33,207 nt of DNA from an uncultured Thioclava sp. (GCF_913064665.1 NZ_CAJYBT010000039.1:1-33207); one strand, 5' to 3'. Shown: positions 1 through 8,751, counted from the stretch's first letter. The notes: a model not told the origin generated them from the letters alone. Numbers and translations: made by a program.

Positions 1-1033
1 GATGCATCGCGTTGAGATAAAGATGGGGCGCATCGCCCTGCCAGTTCAGCAATTCGGGGCTGATGAACGGGTAGTGCAGCTTGTAGCCGGTCGCGGCGAG
101 GATCATGTCGTAATCGCTATGCGTGCCATCCTTGAAATGCACCGTCTGCCCGTCGATGCGAGCAATGTCGGGGCGCACTTTCAGATCGCCATGCCCGGCG
201 TGAAACAGCACCAGCGAATTCACCACCGGGTGACTTTGATACAGTTTGTAATCGGGCTTGGGGAAACCGTATTTCGTGGGATCGCCGACGAACCATTTCA
301 GGATCGCGCCATCAATCCGCCGCTTGAGCCACATCGGCAAGCGGATCGCCCCGCCCATCGTATCGGCAGGTTTGCCAAAGACGTATTTGGGCACGAAATA
401 GTAGCCCCGACGCACCGACAGATCGCAGCTGATCCCGTGATGGATCGCATCGACCGCTATGTCACAGCCCGAATTGCCAGCGCCCACCACCAGCACGCGC
501 TTGCCCTTGAATTGCTCGGGGTCGCGATAGGCTGAGGAATGGATCAACTCGCCCGCGAACGCACCGGGAAACTCGGGTATATTCGGCTCGCTCAGCGTGC
601 CATTGGCGATCAAGAGCCCGGCAAAAACCTCGTCATGCTCGCCCGACGCATCGCGCCAGTGAATGCGCCAGCCTTCACCATCGCCGCCCACAGGCTCGGC
701 CCGCGTCACCTGCGCGCCGAAATGGTAAAACCGGCGCAAATCGAAATGATCGGCAAAGTCGCGGAAATAGCGCGCCATCTCGCGGTGGCTGGGATATTCC
801 GCCACCTCCTCGCGCATCGGGAAATCGGTAAATTCCGTCATCCGCTTGGACGAAATCAGATGCGCGCTTTGATACATCGTCGAAAGCGGCCCCTCGATAT
901 CCCAAAGCCCGCCCACATCACTGTGCATCTCAAAGCCCTGAAAGGCGATATCTTGTTCGCGCAATACCTTGGCTGCGGCCAGACCCATGGGGCCCGCGCC
1001 GATAAGGGCGAATTTGCCCCGCGTGTCTGTCAT
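1..1033 (-). CDS. Flavin-containing monooxygenase-like NAD(P)/FAD oxidoreductase (3' end outside window)
   Basis: The reading frame opens at ATG 1033 and is still open at base 1, so about 344 N-terminal residues are visible and the C-terminus is missing. A strong ribosome binding site (GGAGGAG at 1041-1047) decides the start. The N-terminus has an FAD-binding loop GAGPMGLAAAK near residue 12. About 180 residues in comes the FMO-type fingerprint FAGELIHSSAY, directly followed by the second dinucleotide-binding loop VGAGNSGCDIA. This order is typical of class B flavoprotein monooxygenases, which use NADPH, FAD and O2 to oxygenate a soft nucleophile or a ketone. The substrate cannot be told from the sequence. 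It is divergent from the TetR-type gene, which probably controls it. Confidence 0.85.
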   Translation of the reverse strand, partial: MTDTRGKFALIGAGPMGLAAAKVLREQDIAFQGFEMHSDVGGLWDIEGPLSTMYQSAHLISSKRMTEFTDFPMREEVAEYPSHREMARYFRDFADHFDLRRFYHFGAQVTRAEPVGGDGEGWRIHWRDASGEHDEVFAGLLIANGTLSEPNIPEFPGAFAGELIHSSAYRDPEQFKGKRVLVVGAGNSGCDIAVDAIHHGISCDLSVRRGYYFVPKYVFGKPADTMGGAIRLPMWLKRRIDGAILKWFVGDPTKYGFPKPDYKLYQSHPVVNSLVLFHAGHGDLKVRPDIARIDGQTVHFKDGTHSDYDMILAATGYKLHYPFISPELLNWQGDAPHLYLNAMH

Positions 1034-1062
1034 GCTATGTCTCCTCCCAGAGAGCCATTAAG

Positions 1063-1078
1063 TTGAACGAATGTTCAA
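1063..1078. promoter_or_regulatory. Palindromic operator candidate for the TetR-type regulator
   Basis: TTGAAC-GAAT-GTTCAA is a perfect 6-bp inverted repeat with a 4-bp spacer. It lies in the 65-bp gap between the divergent monooxygenase and TetR-type genes. Its size, symmetry and position fit a TetR-family operator that would control both directions. Binding is inferred from context only. Confidence 0.5.
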
Positions 1079-1098
1079 AATAAGCAAGCCCCAGAGTG

Positions 1099-1758
1099 AT
1101 GACAGTTAAAAAAGAGAAAAAGCAAAGACTTAGGGCGCCATCCAAGCGTTCTCTCGCGAGTCGTTCACGAATTCTCGATGCCGCAGAGCTGGTTTTTGCG
1201 CGGGATGGATTCGAAGGCGCGAAGGTGCGTGATATCGCTGCCGCAGCCGAGGTGCCGCTGGGCTTGGTGCATCATCACGGAGGCGGTAAAGAGGCGCTGT
1301 TTCGCGAAGTGGTTGAGCGGCGCGCCGAGGCCCTGTCGCGGCTGCGACTGGCCGCGCTTGCGCAGGCCAAAGCCGATGGGGCGCTGAGTCTAAGTGACAT
1401 TCTGCGCTGCTTTTTCCAGCCCTATCTGGAGAAGGCTGAGGGTGGCGATGCGCAATGGCTGGCCTATGCGCGCCTAGTTGCGATCGTCTCTGCCGATCCC
1501 GCCTGGGCCAAGATTTCGGCCGAGTTGTTTGACCCGACCGCGCAGCGTTTCATTGACGAAATCGCGGGGTTATATCCGCAAGTGAGGCGCGCGGTGGCGG
1601 CCGAGGCCTTTGTCTATTCGGTGGCTGCCCTTTTGGCGTTTCTGACCTCGCAATGGCGCGTGGCCGCCCTGTCAGAGGCGGCAGGGGCTCAGGTCACGAT
1701 TGACGGTCTGGTGGCGTTTTGCGCCGCGGGCTGTGGGGCGCGTCTGACCCAAGGGTAG
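1099..1758 (+). CDS. TetR/AcrR family transcriptional regulator
   Basis: This 219-residue protein has an N-terminal helix-turn-helix at about residues 20-65: SRILDAAELVFARDGFEGA, then VRDIAAAAEVPLGLVHHH, then KEALFREVV. The C-terminal two thirds are a helical ligand-binding and dimerisation domain with no assignable ligand. I chose ATG 1099 over the adjacent in-frame GTG 1096. The recognition-helix end reads HHHGGGKEALF where the family usually has Y-x-H-F-G-S-K, so the conserved aromatic is replaced by Gly. The gene is divergent from the monooxygenase and shares the palindrome at 1063-1078, so it probably represses that gene and itself. Confidence 0.85.
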   Translation: MTVKKEKKQRLRAPSKRSLASRSRILDAAELVFARDGFEGAKVRDIAAAAEVPLGLVHHHGGGKEALFREVVERRAEALSRLRLAALAQAKADGALSLSDILRCFFQPYLEKAEGGDAQWLAYARLVAIVSADPAWAKISAELFDPTAQRFIDEIAGLYPQVRRAVAAEAFVYSVAALLAFLTSQWRVAALSEAAGAQVTIDGLVAFCAAGCGARLTQG

Positions 1759-1819
1759 CCCCTGCGATTGCCCCGCAAAAAACGAACCCACTCAGGGCGC
1801 TGGTCGGTAGGATATTGTG

Positions 1820-2300
1820 CTAAATGGCGCGCTTATTGCAAGGCGCGCGCTCGAAATCCACGGTTTTCTTAGCCTGAGACACCGCTGTCTCAAGATCGCC
1901 AAAGACCTGATCGCCGTTGTTCACATTCATCTTAAACCAGTTGTAAACCGGTTTGGTCGCCGCTTCGAATTCGGCCTTTTGCGCGGGGGTAGCATAGATC
2001 TGGTCACCCTCGCTTTTGAAGTCTTGATAGGCCTTGATCGATTTGCGCTTGGGCGAGGCAAAGGTTGCCTGTTGCAGCGCATAGAACCCATCGACCACCA
2101 CGGTGCGGATTTTCATCCCCTTGAGATCGGCGGGCGTCTCTACCGTTTTCTTGGTGTTGGCGAAGTTGCGCCAGCCCACAGGTATTGCAGACTTTCCGCC
2201 CCGTTTGAGCAACGCTGGGTGTCGATATACGGCTCGACCTTGATCTTCCCGTTCGAGGCGTTCTCGACATAATCCTTGAGGACGCACAGTGTAAGGTGCG
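1820..2300 (-). pseudogene. Decayed TRAP transporter solute-binding protein (DctP family)
   Basis: The minus strand carries pieces of a DctP-type periplasmic binding protein in two frames. An upstream piece around 2300-2215 reads VLKDYVENASNGKIKVEPY, the family's first conserved block. A frameshift follows at about 2180-2215. The second frame reads VGWRNFANTKKTVETPADLKGMKIRT, then jumps to FYALQQATFASPKRKSI and ends near 1820 after GDQIYATPAQKAEFEAA. In intact family members the segment after KIRT is roughly 30-40 residues longer before the ALQQ block, so an internal deletion is likely. There is no signal peptide or start. No intact DctQ/M partner lies beside it. It is unrelated in detail to the intact dctP at 31140-32270. 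Confidence 0.7.
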
Positions 2301-2325
2301 GTTGCTCTTGGGACATCCCGTTTGT

Positions 2326-2391
2326 TGACGATAGCTTTCCACTGAGGGCTTCGTAAGGCGTCTTGCCCCCGACCGCGCGATGGCGGCGCAG
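2326..2391 (-). pseudogene. Possible C-terminal scrap of a DDE transposase
   Basis: Read on the minus strand, this stretch gives LRRHRAVGGKTPYEALSGKL. That resembles the C-terminal HxALGGxTPYEAL signature of IS3/IS481-type integrase-fold transposases. It runs straight into the decayed DctP fragment without a stop, so it may mark the insertion or deletion that destroyed that gene. The match is short, so confidence is low. Confidence 0.3.
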
Positions 2392-2658
2392 TGGGGCATT
2401 TCCGTGGGCCCCTTGCGCCGCGCGCTTGGTTTCTGGATTCGCAACGCCAAGGACCGGGTGAGCTTTGCGCCGATGCCCGCTTGGGCGCGCTTCGCGCTAA
2501 GCTGCCGCCCCGGTGACACGGCTGGATATATTGAGCGCTTCAACTGGGCCGACAGCCCCGCGCCGGTTGAATTTTCGTGCACTTGGTTTGACACAAGCCG
2601 CGCACATTACGCTAAACGCAGGAGATAGGACAGGCAGCGAGAACGGACACGATCCGCT

Positions 2659-3084
2659 ATGCGATGGATCGGCTGTGGAATGATGGGCCACGAGCCTTTG
2701 CGCAATATCGCGCTGCTGCAAGGCACGCAGGTCGCCGCGATTTTTGAACCCGATCCTGAGATGGCCCGCACGGCCTGTGCACTGACGCCCGGGGCGCATC
2801 TTGTGGGCTCGATCGCCGAGTTGCTGGCGGTGGAGGCGCTGGATAGCCTTGTCATCACCAGCCCGAACTTTCGCCATCTTGAACAACTCGAAGAAATCGC
2901 CGCGACCCGGCCTTTGCCATGGATGCGCGGGGTGTCGTCCGCCTCCGAGATGTCGCTGGGCGATAACGGGGCTGCGGTGGCAATCGGGCAGGCGGTTCAG
3001 CGCTCGATTGCGACGGGGCAAGCGGTGGAAATTGCCGCGCATCCATGGCTAGGGGCGGGGGCGAGAGCCTCAGGAACGCTATAA
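2659..3084 (+). pseudogene. Gfo/Idh/MocA family oxidoreductase, internally deleted
   Basis: The 141-codon frame begins with a Rossmann nucleotide-binding loop (IGCGMMGHE) and the expected second strand AAIFEPDPEMA, then SLVITSPNFRHLEQ, matching the first ~95 residues of the family. It then jumps at about 2925-2935 to text resembling the C-terminus of the same family (SEMSLGDNGAAVAIGQAVQR, then SIATGQAVEI). Family members are usually 330-400 residues, so roughly 200 middle residues, including the catalytic part, are gone. Bases just upstream (2646-2663) encode TIRYAM in another frame, which suggests that the true start was also shifted. The product is almost certainly inactive. Confidence 0.65.
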
Positions 3085-3257
3085 AACGCCTTGATTATTG
3101 GGTGTCATTCGTCAATACGAGATTCCGGTTCAGGAGGCGCGGTCTTTTTTGAGACGGGCTTGGATTCTGTGGTTTTTGAGACCGGAAGTATGACATAAAT
3201 ATCCCGCGACAAGGTGTTGAAATGTATGTTTAAATCTCTTCAACTTGCGGGTTTGAT

Positions 3258-4430
3258 GTGACCCCGGGCGCGCGGATTTCAGCCGCGATTTCGCTATTGG
3301 ATCGCATCGCCACTGGCGAACCGGCAGAACGTGCGCTGACCAATTGGGCGCGCGCGAACCGTTATGCTGGCTCCAAGGATCGCGCCGCAATTCGCGATCA
3401 CGTCTTTGATGCGCTGCGCTGTCGGGGTTCGTTCGCAGCCCTTGGTGGGGGCGATCAGGGACGGGCCTTGATGCTGGGGATGTTGCGCGCGCAAGGCCTT
3501 GATCCCGATGCGCTTTTCACGGGTGAAGGTTATGCGCCAGAGCCTCTGAGCGCAGCGGAACGCGCAGCGCTGACGCTGCCTGCGCCCGATGATCTTGCCG
3601 CGCGCGATTGGCCCGCGTGGTTGCGCCCGATCCTGCAGACCGAATTGGGAGATGATTTCGCTGCGATCAGCGAGGCGATGCGCGCCCGCGCCCCTGTTTT
3701 CCTACGCGTCAACCTTGCGCGGGGAACGCGCAATCAGGCGCAGGCCGCGCTGGAGGCTGAGGCGATTGCGACCCGCCCCCACCCACTGGCCGCGACCGCA
3801 TTGGAGGTCACGCAGGGCGCGCGCGCCGTGCAGCGCTCGCAGGCCTATCTGACGGGGCTGGTCGAGGTTCAGGATGCCGCATCACAGGCCGCAGCGGCGC
3901 TTTTGCCCTTGGCGCCGGGCGATCGCGTGTTGGATTATTGTGCGGGCGGGGGCGGCAAGGCCTTGGCGATGGCGGCGGCCTGCCAGCAGGCGCAGATCAC
4001 CGCACATGACGCAGATCCGGGCCGGATGCGAGACCTGCCCGCGCGCGCCAAACGCGCCGGGGCCCAGATATCGCAATCTCCGACAGGGGCGCCAGGCGCG
4101 GGCTATGATCTGGTTTTGGTCGACGCGCCTTGTTCCGGTTCCGGCACGTGGCGACGCACGCCAGAGGCGAAATGGCGCCTTGATCGCGCTCGATTGGAGG
4201 CGCTGTGTGAATTGCAGTCGCAGATCCTGTCGCAAGCGTGCGATCTCGTCGCGCAGGGCGGGGCGCTGGCCTATATGACATGCTCTATTTTGCGCGCTGA
4301 GAACGAAGATCAGTTGGCGAAAATGGCCGCAAAGGGCTGGTCAATTCAGCAAGCGCAGCGGTTTTCGCCGCTTTCAGGAGGCGATGGATTCTTTGCCGCT
4401 GTGCTGCGCCGAACGCAGTATTTCCCTTAG
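3258..4430 (+). CDS. RsmB/NOP-family rRNA cytosine-C5 methyltransferase
   Basis: This 390-residue protein has an N-terminal NusB-like helical domain (about 1-130) and a C-terminal SAM-dependent methyltransferase domain. Visible motifs are the SAM loop DYCAGGGGKALAMAA (about 225), motif IV VDAPCSGSGTWRR with the cysteine expected to release the product, and motif VI YMTCSILRAENE with the catalytic nucleophile cysteine. Both cysteines are present. Proteins of this family methylate C5 of a cytosine in 16S rRNA using S-adenosylmethionine. I read the start as GTG 3258; no good ribosome binding site precedes it, so the start is the least certain part. Confidence 0.88.
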   Translation: MTPGARISAAISLLDRIATGEPAERALTNWARANRYAGSKDRAAIRDHVFDALRCRGSFAALGGGDQGRALMLGMLRAQGLDPDALFTGEGYAPEPLSAAERAALTLPAPDDLAARDWPAWLRPILQTELGDDFAAISEAMRARAPVFLRVNLARGTRNQAQAALEAEAIATRPHPLAATALEVTQGARAVQRSQAYLTGLVEVQDAASQAAAALLPLAPGDRVLDYCAGGGGKALAMAAACQQAQITAHDADPGRMRDLPARAKRAGAQISQSPTGAPGAGYDLVLVDAPCSGSGTWRRTPEAKWRLDRARLEALCELQSQILSQACDLVAQGGALAYMTCSILRAENEDQLAKMAAKGWSIQQAQRFSPLSGGDGFFAAVLRRTQYFP

Positions 4431-4475
4431 TTTTCGCGCAGATTGACTCAATCCTAGGTTGCGTTTCTATGGCCG

Positions 4476-4490
4476 TTAACGCGGCTTTAA
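4476..4490. promoter_or_regulatory. CtrA-type binding site ahead of cckA
   Basis: The sequence TTAA-CGCGGCT-TTAA matches the TTAA-N7-TTAA CtrA box of alphaproteobacteria. It lies 49-63 bp upstream of the preferred cckA start, within a short 66-108 bp gap after the methyltransferase gene. CckA is the kinase that feeds CtrA, so feedback control is plausible. The match is seen directly; function is inferred. Confidence 0.5.
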
Positions 4491-4538
4491 TCCTTTATGC
4501 GCGCATATAGGAGAAACGATTCTGGGAGGGTTCGCTGC

Positions 4539-6851
4539 GTGCCGGACCGTGACGCCACATTGCAACCGATGACCCGCACGATGGCGCTGCTGGCACCGGG
4601 GGGGATATATCTGGCTTTCGCTGCTGTGATTGCGGCGGGGGTCGGGGTGTTGGTGCCCGATCGCGTGACAATGTGGGCGCTGTTCTCGGCGTCTGGCACC
4701 TTGTTGGGGCTCGCGTTGGCAACACGGGTGGCCAGCATCTATCAGCGCGGGCGGCGCACGCAGTTGCACAGCCTGATTTCAGAATTTATTGCCCATGATG
4801 CCTCGCCGTCCTTCACGACGGATCGCGACGGCGAAGTCGGGTTTCAAAACCGGGCTGCGGTGGAACGGTTTGGCTCTCGCGGCGGGCAGGTCTTGGCGCG
4901 TTCTCTTGGCGAGTTGTTTGCCAATCCCTCCGCAGTTTTGCGTCGCTTGCAAAGCAAGGCGAACGCGTTGGGGGCGGCGCGCGAAGATTTGGTCACCCGG
5001 CGCGGCCACGTGCGTCTGTCGGTTCATCAGATCGGGGGCGATGGCTATCTCTGGCGGCTCGAAGATATGGCAGAGCGCCCGGTGGGCGGGCGCGGAGCCG
5101 AAACGATCAGCCTGCCGATGCTGACGGTGACGGAAAACGGCACGATCTTGTTTATGAATGAGGCGATGCGCCGTCTTGTCGGAGAGCGGATGCGCACGCT
5201 TGAGCGGATTTTTACGGATTTGCCGCTGCGCTCGGGGGAGACCCATGAAATCACGACTCCGGATGGAAAAGTGCGCGCAACCGTAGCGCAGATAGATGGC
5301 GGGGGCGGGCGCGCGGAAATCTATCTTTTGCCGATCTCGACCGAACACGCGCAACCAAACGCCGGGGGCTTTGAAAACCTGCCCGTGGCTTTGATGAAAT
5401 TGGGATCGCATGGCGAGGTGGTCGCCATCAACCGTGCGGCACGTGGATTGTTGGGCAAGGCGGCGCTGGATGTGCATTTGTCTGACCTGCTTGAGGGTTT
5501 AGGCCGCCCGGTGAGTGACTGGGTTGCGGATGCACTCGCCGGGCGTGCTGATCGCCGCCCCGAAGTCTTGCGCGCACGCCGCGGGGACAAAGAGGTGTTT
5601 TTGCAGGTCACGCTGGCGCGGATCGTCGAAGAGGGACGCGCGGGCTTGATGGCCGTGCTCTCGGATGCCACCCAACTCAAGACGCTCGAGGCGCAATTTG
5701 TCCAAAGTCAGAAGATGCAGGCGATTGGTCAGCTCGCCGGGGGCGTGGCGCATGATTTCAACAATCTGCTCACTGCGATTTCGGGCCATTGCGATCTGTT
5801 GATGTTGCGCCATGATAAAGGTGATCCCGATTTCGCCGATCTCGATCAGATCAGCCAAAATGCCAATCGCGCCGCTTCTTTGGTCGGTCAGTTACTGGCG
5901 TTTTCCCGCAAGCAAACGCTCAAGCCTCAGGTCATCGATTTGCGTGAGACCCTGTCTGACATGACGCATCTGCTCAATCGTCTGGTGGGCGAAAAGGTCT
6001 TTCTGGCGCTCACACATGACGCGGAATTGCATTCGATCCGGGCCGATAAGCGCCAGCTCGAACAAGTGTTGATGAACCTTGTTGTGAACGCCCGCGACGC
6101 CATGCCGGGCGGTGGCGAAATCAAGATCGAAACCGAAAACCTGCATCTCGTACAGGATATGCCGCGCGATCGGGTCACAGTCCCCAAGGGCGATTATGTC
6201 GCCGTCAAAGTGTCAGATGAGGGTACGGGGATTGCGCCCGACAAACTGGGCAAGATTTTCGAACCTTTCTTTACGACCAAACGCACCGGAGAAGGAACCG
6301 GTCTCGGGCTATCGACGGCCTATGGCATCGTCAAGCAGACGGGTGGGTATATTTTCTGCGATTCCGTTGTCGGATCTGGGACCTGTTTCACAATCTACCT
6401 TCCTGTGCATGAGCACCTCGCGCAGGGCGACGCTGATCAACCGGAGCCTGCTGGCGTGCGTGTGCATTCGGACATGGCTGTGCAGGGCAATGCGACCGTG
6501 CTTTTGGTCGAGGACGAAGCCCCCGTGCGCGCCTTTGCCTCGCGTGCTCTCAAACTGCGCGGATATACTGTGATCGAGGCGGAAAATGCTGAAGAGGCGC
6601 TGGAAATGCTTGCCGCGCCCGATCTGGATGTCGACATCTTCGTCACAGACGTGATCATGCCGGGAATGGACGGGCCAACTTGGGTCGCCAAGGCGCTCAA
6701 AATGCGTCCTGGAACAAAGACCGTCTTCATGTCTGGGTATGCCGAAGACGTCTTTCAGAATGGCGACTGCCCGGTGGAGAATGCCGTCTTTTTGCCCAAG
6801 CCCTTCTCACTCAGTGAATTGACCGCAACGGTGCAAAACCAATTGGGCTGA
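4539..6851 (+). CDS. cckA: CckA-type hybrid sensor histidine kinase
   Basis: This 770-residue membrane kinase feeds the ChpT-CtrA cell-cycle phosphorelay. Two hydrophobic segments span about residues 15-65. PAS-like regions follow at about 80-380. The dimerisation block is QAIGQLAGGVAHDFNNLLTA with the phosphorylated His near 405. The ATPase domain has N, G1 (DEGTGIAP) and G2 (GEGTGLGLSTAYGIVKQTGG) boxes. A C-terminal receiver holds the phosphoacceptor Asp near 704 (FVTDVIMPGMDG) and the conserved Lys in FLPKPFSL. The HisKA text is strongly CckA-like. I prefer GTG 4539, preceded by GGGAGGG at 8-bp spacing, over ATG 4497, which has no ribosome site. The gene ends back to back with the convergent sulfotransferase-like gene. 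Confidence 0.9.
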   Translation: MPDRDATLQPMTRTMALLAPGGIYLAFAAVIAAGVGVLVPDRVTMWALFSASGTLLGLALATRVASIYQRGRRTQLHSLISEFIAHDASPSFTTDRDGEVGFQNRAAVERFGSRGGQVLARSLGELFANPSAVLRRLQSKANALGAAREDLVTRRGHVRLSVHQIGGDGYLWRLEDMAERPVGGRGAETISLPMLTVTENGTILFMNEAMRRLVGERMRTLERIFTDLPLRSGETHEITTPDGKVRATVAQIDGGGGRAEIYLLPISTEHAQPNAGGFENLPVALMKLGSHGEVVAINRAARGLLGKAALDVHLSDLLEGLGRPVSDWVADALAGRADRRPEVLRARRGDKEVFLQVTLARIVEEGRAGLMAVLSDATQLKTLEAQFVQSQKMQAIGQLAGGVAHDFNNLLTAISGHCDLLMLRHDKGDPDFADLDQISQNANRAASLVGQLLAFSRKQTLKPQVIDLRETLSDMTHLLNRLVGEKVFLALTHDAELHSIRADKRQLEQVLMNLVVNARDAMPGGGEIKIETENLHLVQDMPRDRVTVPKGDYVAVKVSDEGTGIAPDKLGKIFEPFFTTKRTGEGTGLGLSTAYGIVKQTGGYIFCDSVVGSGTCFTIYLPVHEHLAQGDADQPEPAGVRVHSDMAVQGNATVLLVEDEAPVRAFASRALKLRGYTVIEAENAEEALEMLAAPDLDVDIFVTDVIMPGMDGPTWVAKALKMRPGTKTVFMSGYAEDVFQNGDCPVENAVFLPKPFSLSELTATVQNQLG

Positions 6852-7445
6852 TCATCCCAAAGAGTTATACAGAGCGATATCCCGCGCCATGGCTTGGGTC
6901 AAATCGGCCTGTGTTTGTTCGGATAGCGCCACATCCACCGCGGGTGGCACGTTGACACGCGGTAAGGTGATCGCAAAATCAAGCTGTTCTTCAAGGAAAT
7001 GAACAAAGCTGTCGATCTGATCGTAGCGAAATATGGTATCCACATTTGGTTTTCCGGCGGCGTCGCAAAGGAACTCCGATTGCGTGCCAAAATTTGCATG
7101 CGCTGGTGTCGGATCGGACATGTAATCTTGGGCGAACTGCTCAAATGAGCGTCCGATCATCGGATGATTGGGGTCCTCATCATCGTCGCGCAGTCGAAAC
7201 CGGTACCACGACCGCAACCAGTCGATCGGTTGGCGCATCAGCGCGACAGTGGTGAAGGATTCGCCGCTGCGCGCCGCCAAAAAGGGGGCAAAATGTCGAT
7301 TAAAGTCTTGCGCTGAAATGTGTTTCAATTCCGCAGGCCGTTTTATGGCCACCTCAGCGAGTGGCTCAAGCGCGGCTTCGATTGCCGATGAACCCGCCTT
7401 TGGGGTTGCAAGAAAAACTAACTTTTGTTTCCAGAAAATCAGCAA
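6852..7445 (-). CDS. Sulfotransferase-like protein
   Basis: From TTG 7445 the product is about 197 residues. The start is chosen because GGGGGG precedes the TTG at a proper distance and the protein then opens directly with the family's first strand. The PAPS 5'-phosphosulfate loop is visible as FLATPKAGSSAIEAAL (about 11-26). The 3'-phosphate-binding block is ALMRQPIDWLRSWYRFR (about 80). These are the two hallmarks of PAPS-dependent sulfotransferases, which move sulfate to a hydroxyl or amine on a glycan, lipid or small molecule. The frame continues open upstream to 7658 but reads poorly there. The acceptor is unknown. Its TGA abuts the stop of cckA. Confidence 0.7.
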   Translation of the reverse strand: MLIFWKQKLVFLATPKAGSSAIEAALEPLAEVAIKRPAELKHISAQDFNRHFAPFLAARSGESFTTVALMRQPIDWLRSWYRFRLRDDDEDPNHPMIGRSFEQFAQDYMSDPTPAHANFGTQSEFLCDAAGKPNVDTIFRYDQIDSFVHFLEEQLDFAITLPRVNVPPAVDVALSEQTQADLTQAMARDIALYNSLG

Positions 7446-7549
7446 GTTGCCCCCCTTAATCTTAGAATGTTCTCTGCATACCGACTGCTCGCAGCACGGT
7501 AAACCTTTCATTAAGCTTCCTGTAGCAGACTGGCCTGGTAAAAATTCGC

Positions 7550-7578
7550 TTGAAATGTTCTCATTTTGTCCACATAAC
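7550..7578 (+). promoter_or_regulatory. recA promoter candidate
   Basis: TTGAAA (7550-7555) is followed after 17 bp by CATAAC (7573-7578), a fair sigma-70 pair about 80 bp upstream of the recA start. Its spacer contains GTTC-N7-GTCC (7557-7571), an imperfect inverse LexA-type box. Confidence 0.45.
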
Positions 7579-7585
7579 AGGATGA

Positions 7586-7600
7586 GAACATCGGGTGAAC
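7586..7600 (+). promoter_or_regulatory. LexA (SOS) box of recA
   Basis: GAAC-ATCGGGT-GAAC exactly matches the alphaproteobacterial LexA site GAAC-N7-GAAC. It starts 8 bp after the -10 candidate, where a bound repressor would block initiation, and lies 58 bp before the recA start. Confidence 0.8.
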
Positions 7601-7657
7601 AGGTCGCGTCGGAACGCATTGCCGCCGCATCATGTCTGTGGAATAAGGATTGGGACA

Positions 7658-8728
7658 ATGGCAGTAGCGAAAATTCTCGAGATGGAAAAACACAATAAAG
7701 CAGACAAGCAAAAGGCGCTCGATTCCGCGCTTGCGCAGATTGAGCGGCAATTTGGCAAAGGCTCGATCATGAAGCTTGGGGGCGAGACCCCCGTGCGCGA
7801 AATCGAGGCGACGTCAACGGGTTCACTTGGGCTTGATATTGCGCTTGGGATCGGTGGCCTTCCGAAAGGGCGCATCGTTGAAATCTATGGGCCGGAAAGC
7901 TCGGGGAAAACCACGCTGACGCTGCATGCAATCGCAGAAGAGCAGAAAAAAGGCGGCGTTTGCGCGTTTGTGGATGCCGAACATGCGCTTGATCCTCATT
8001 ACGCGCGTAAGCTGGGGGTCGAGCTGGAAGATTTGCTGATCTCGCAGCCCGATACGGGCGAGCAAGCGCTTGAGATTGTCGATACTTTGGTGCGCTCGGG
8101 CGCGGTGAGCATGGTCGTTATAGATTCGGTCGCTGCATTGACGCCAAAGTCTGAGATCGAAGGCGATATGGGGGATCATACGGTTGGCGCGCAGGCCCGT
8201 TTGATGAGCCAAGCAATGCGCAAATTGACCGCCTCGATCGGGCGCTCAAACTGTATGGTCATCTTTATCAACCAGATCCGTATGAAGATCGGCGTGATGT
8301 TTGGCTCACCTGAAACGACGTCGGGTGGCAATGCGTTGAAATTTTATGCATCAGTGCGCCTGGATATCCGCCGCATCGGTGCGATCAAGGATCGTGATGA
8401 AGTCGTGGGCAACCAGACCCGTGTGAAAGTGGTTAAAAATAAGGTCGCGCCGCCCTTCAAGCAGGTCGAGTTTGACATCATGTATGGTGAGGGCATTTCC
8501 AAGATGGGCGAGCTTGTCGATCTGGGCGTGAAGGCTGGGATCGTTGATAAATCGGGTGCTTGGTATTCCTACGGCGATGAGCGGATCGGGCAAGGGCGCG
8601 AAAATGCCAAAACCTTCCTGCGCGAGCACCCTGATCTTGCCTATGAGATTGAAGATAAGATCCGCGCCAGTCACGGGCTTGAGTTTGGTGTGACGGGTGA
8701 GGATGACTCGTTAACGGAAGAAGAATAA
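7658..8728 (+). CDS. recA: Recombinase A
   Basis: This 356-residue protein is the DNA strand-exchange ATPase and the co-protease that triggers LexA cleavage. The Walker A loop GPESSGKT is at about 78-85, Walker B is in [12 protein letters not shown], and the L2 DNA-binding loop region includes [20 protein letters not shown]. The acidic C-terminal tail ([10 protein letters not shown]) is present. I start at ATG 7658, preceded by AAGGA, because the frame upstream (to 7595) overlaps the operator and is not RecA-like. An SOS box and promoter precede it and a strong terminator follows, so it is its own transcription unit. Confidence 0.97.
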   Translation: MAVAKILEMEKHNKADKQKALDSALAQIERQFGKGSIMKLGGETPVREIEATSTGSLGLDIALGIGGLPKGRIVEIYGPESSGKTTLTLHAIAEEQKKGGVCAFVDAEHALDPHYARKLGVELEDLLISQPDTGEQALEIVDTLVRSGAVSMVVIDSVAALTPKSEIEGDMGDHTVGAQARLMSQAMRKLTASIGRSNCMVIFINQIRMKIGVMFGSPETTSGGNALKFYASVRLDIRRIGAIKDRDEVVGNQTRVKVVKNKVAPPFKQVEFDIMYGEGISKMGELVDLGVKAGIVDKSGAWYSYGDERIGQGRENAKTFLREHPDLAYEIEDKIRASHGLEFGVTGEDDSLTEEE

Positions 8729-8751
8729 ACGCGCAAAACGCGATTTAGACT

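Noticed and set aside
2380-2628. 82-codon plus-strand frame in the decayed region
   Set aside because: Not recognisable, lies in pseudogene debris opposite the transposase-like scrap, and has no ribosome site.
6843-6860. Near-palindrome TTGGG...CCCAA over the cckA and sulfotransferase stops
   Set aside because: It could be a bidirectional terminator, but the stem is short, has mismatches and no T-run on either side.
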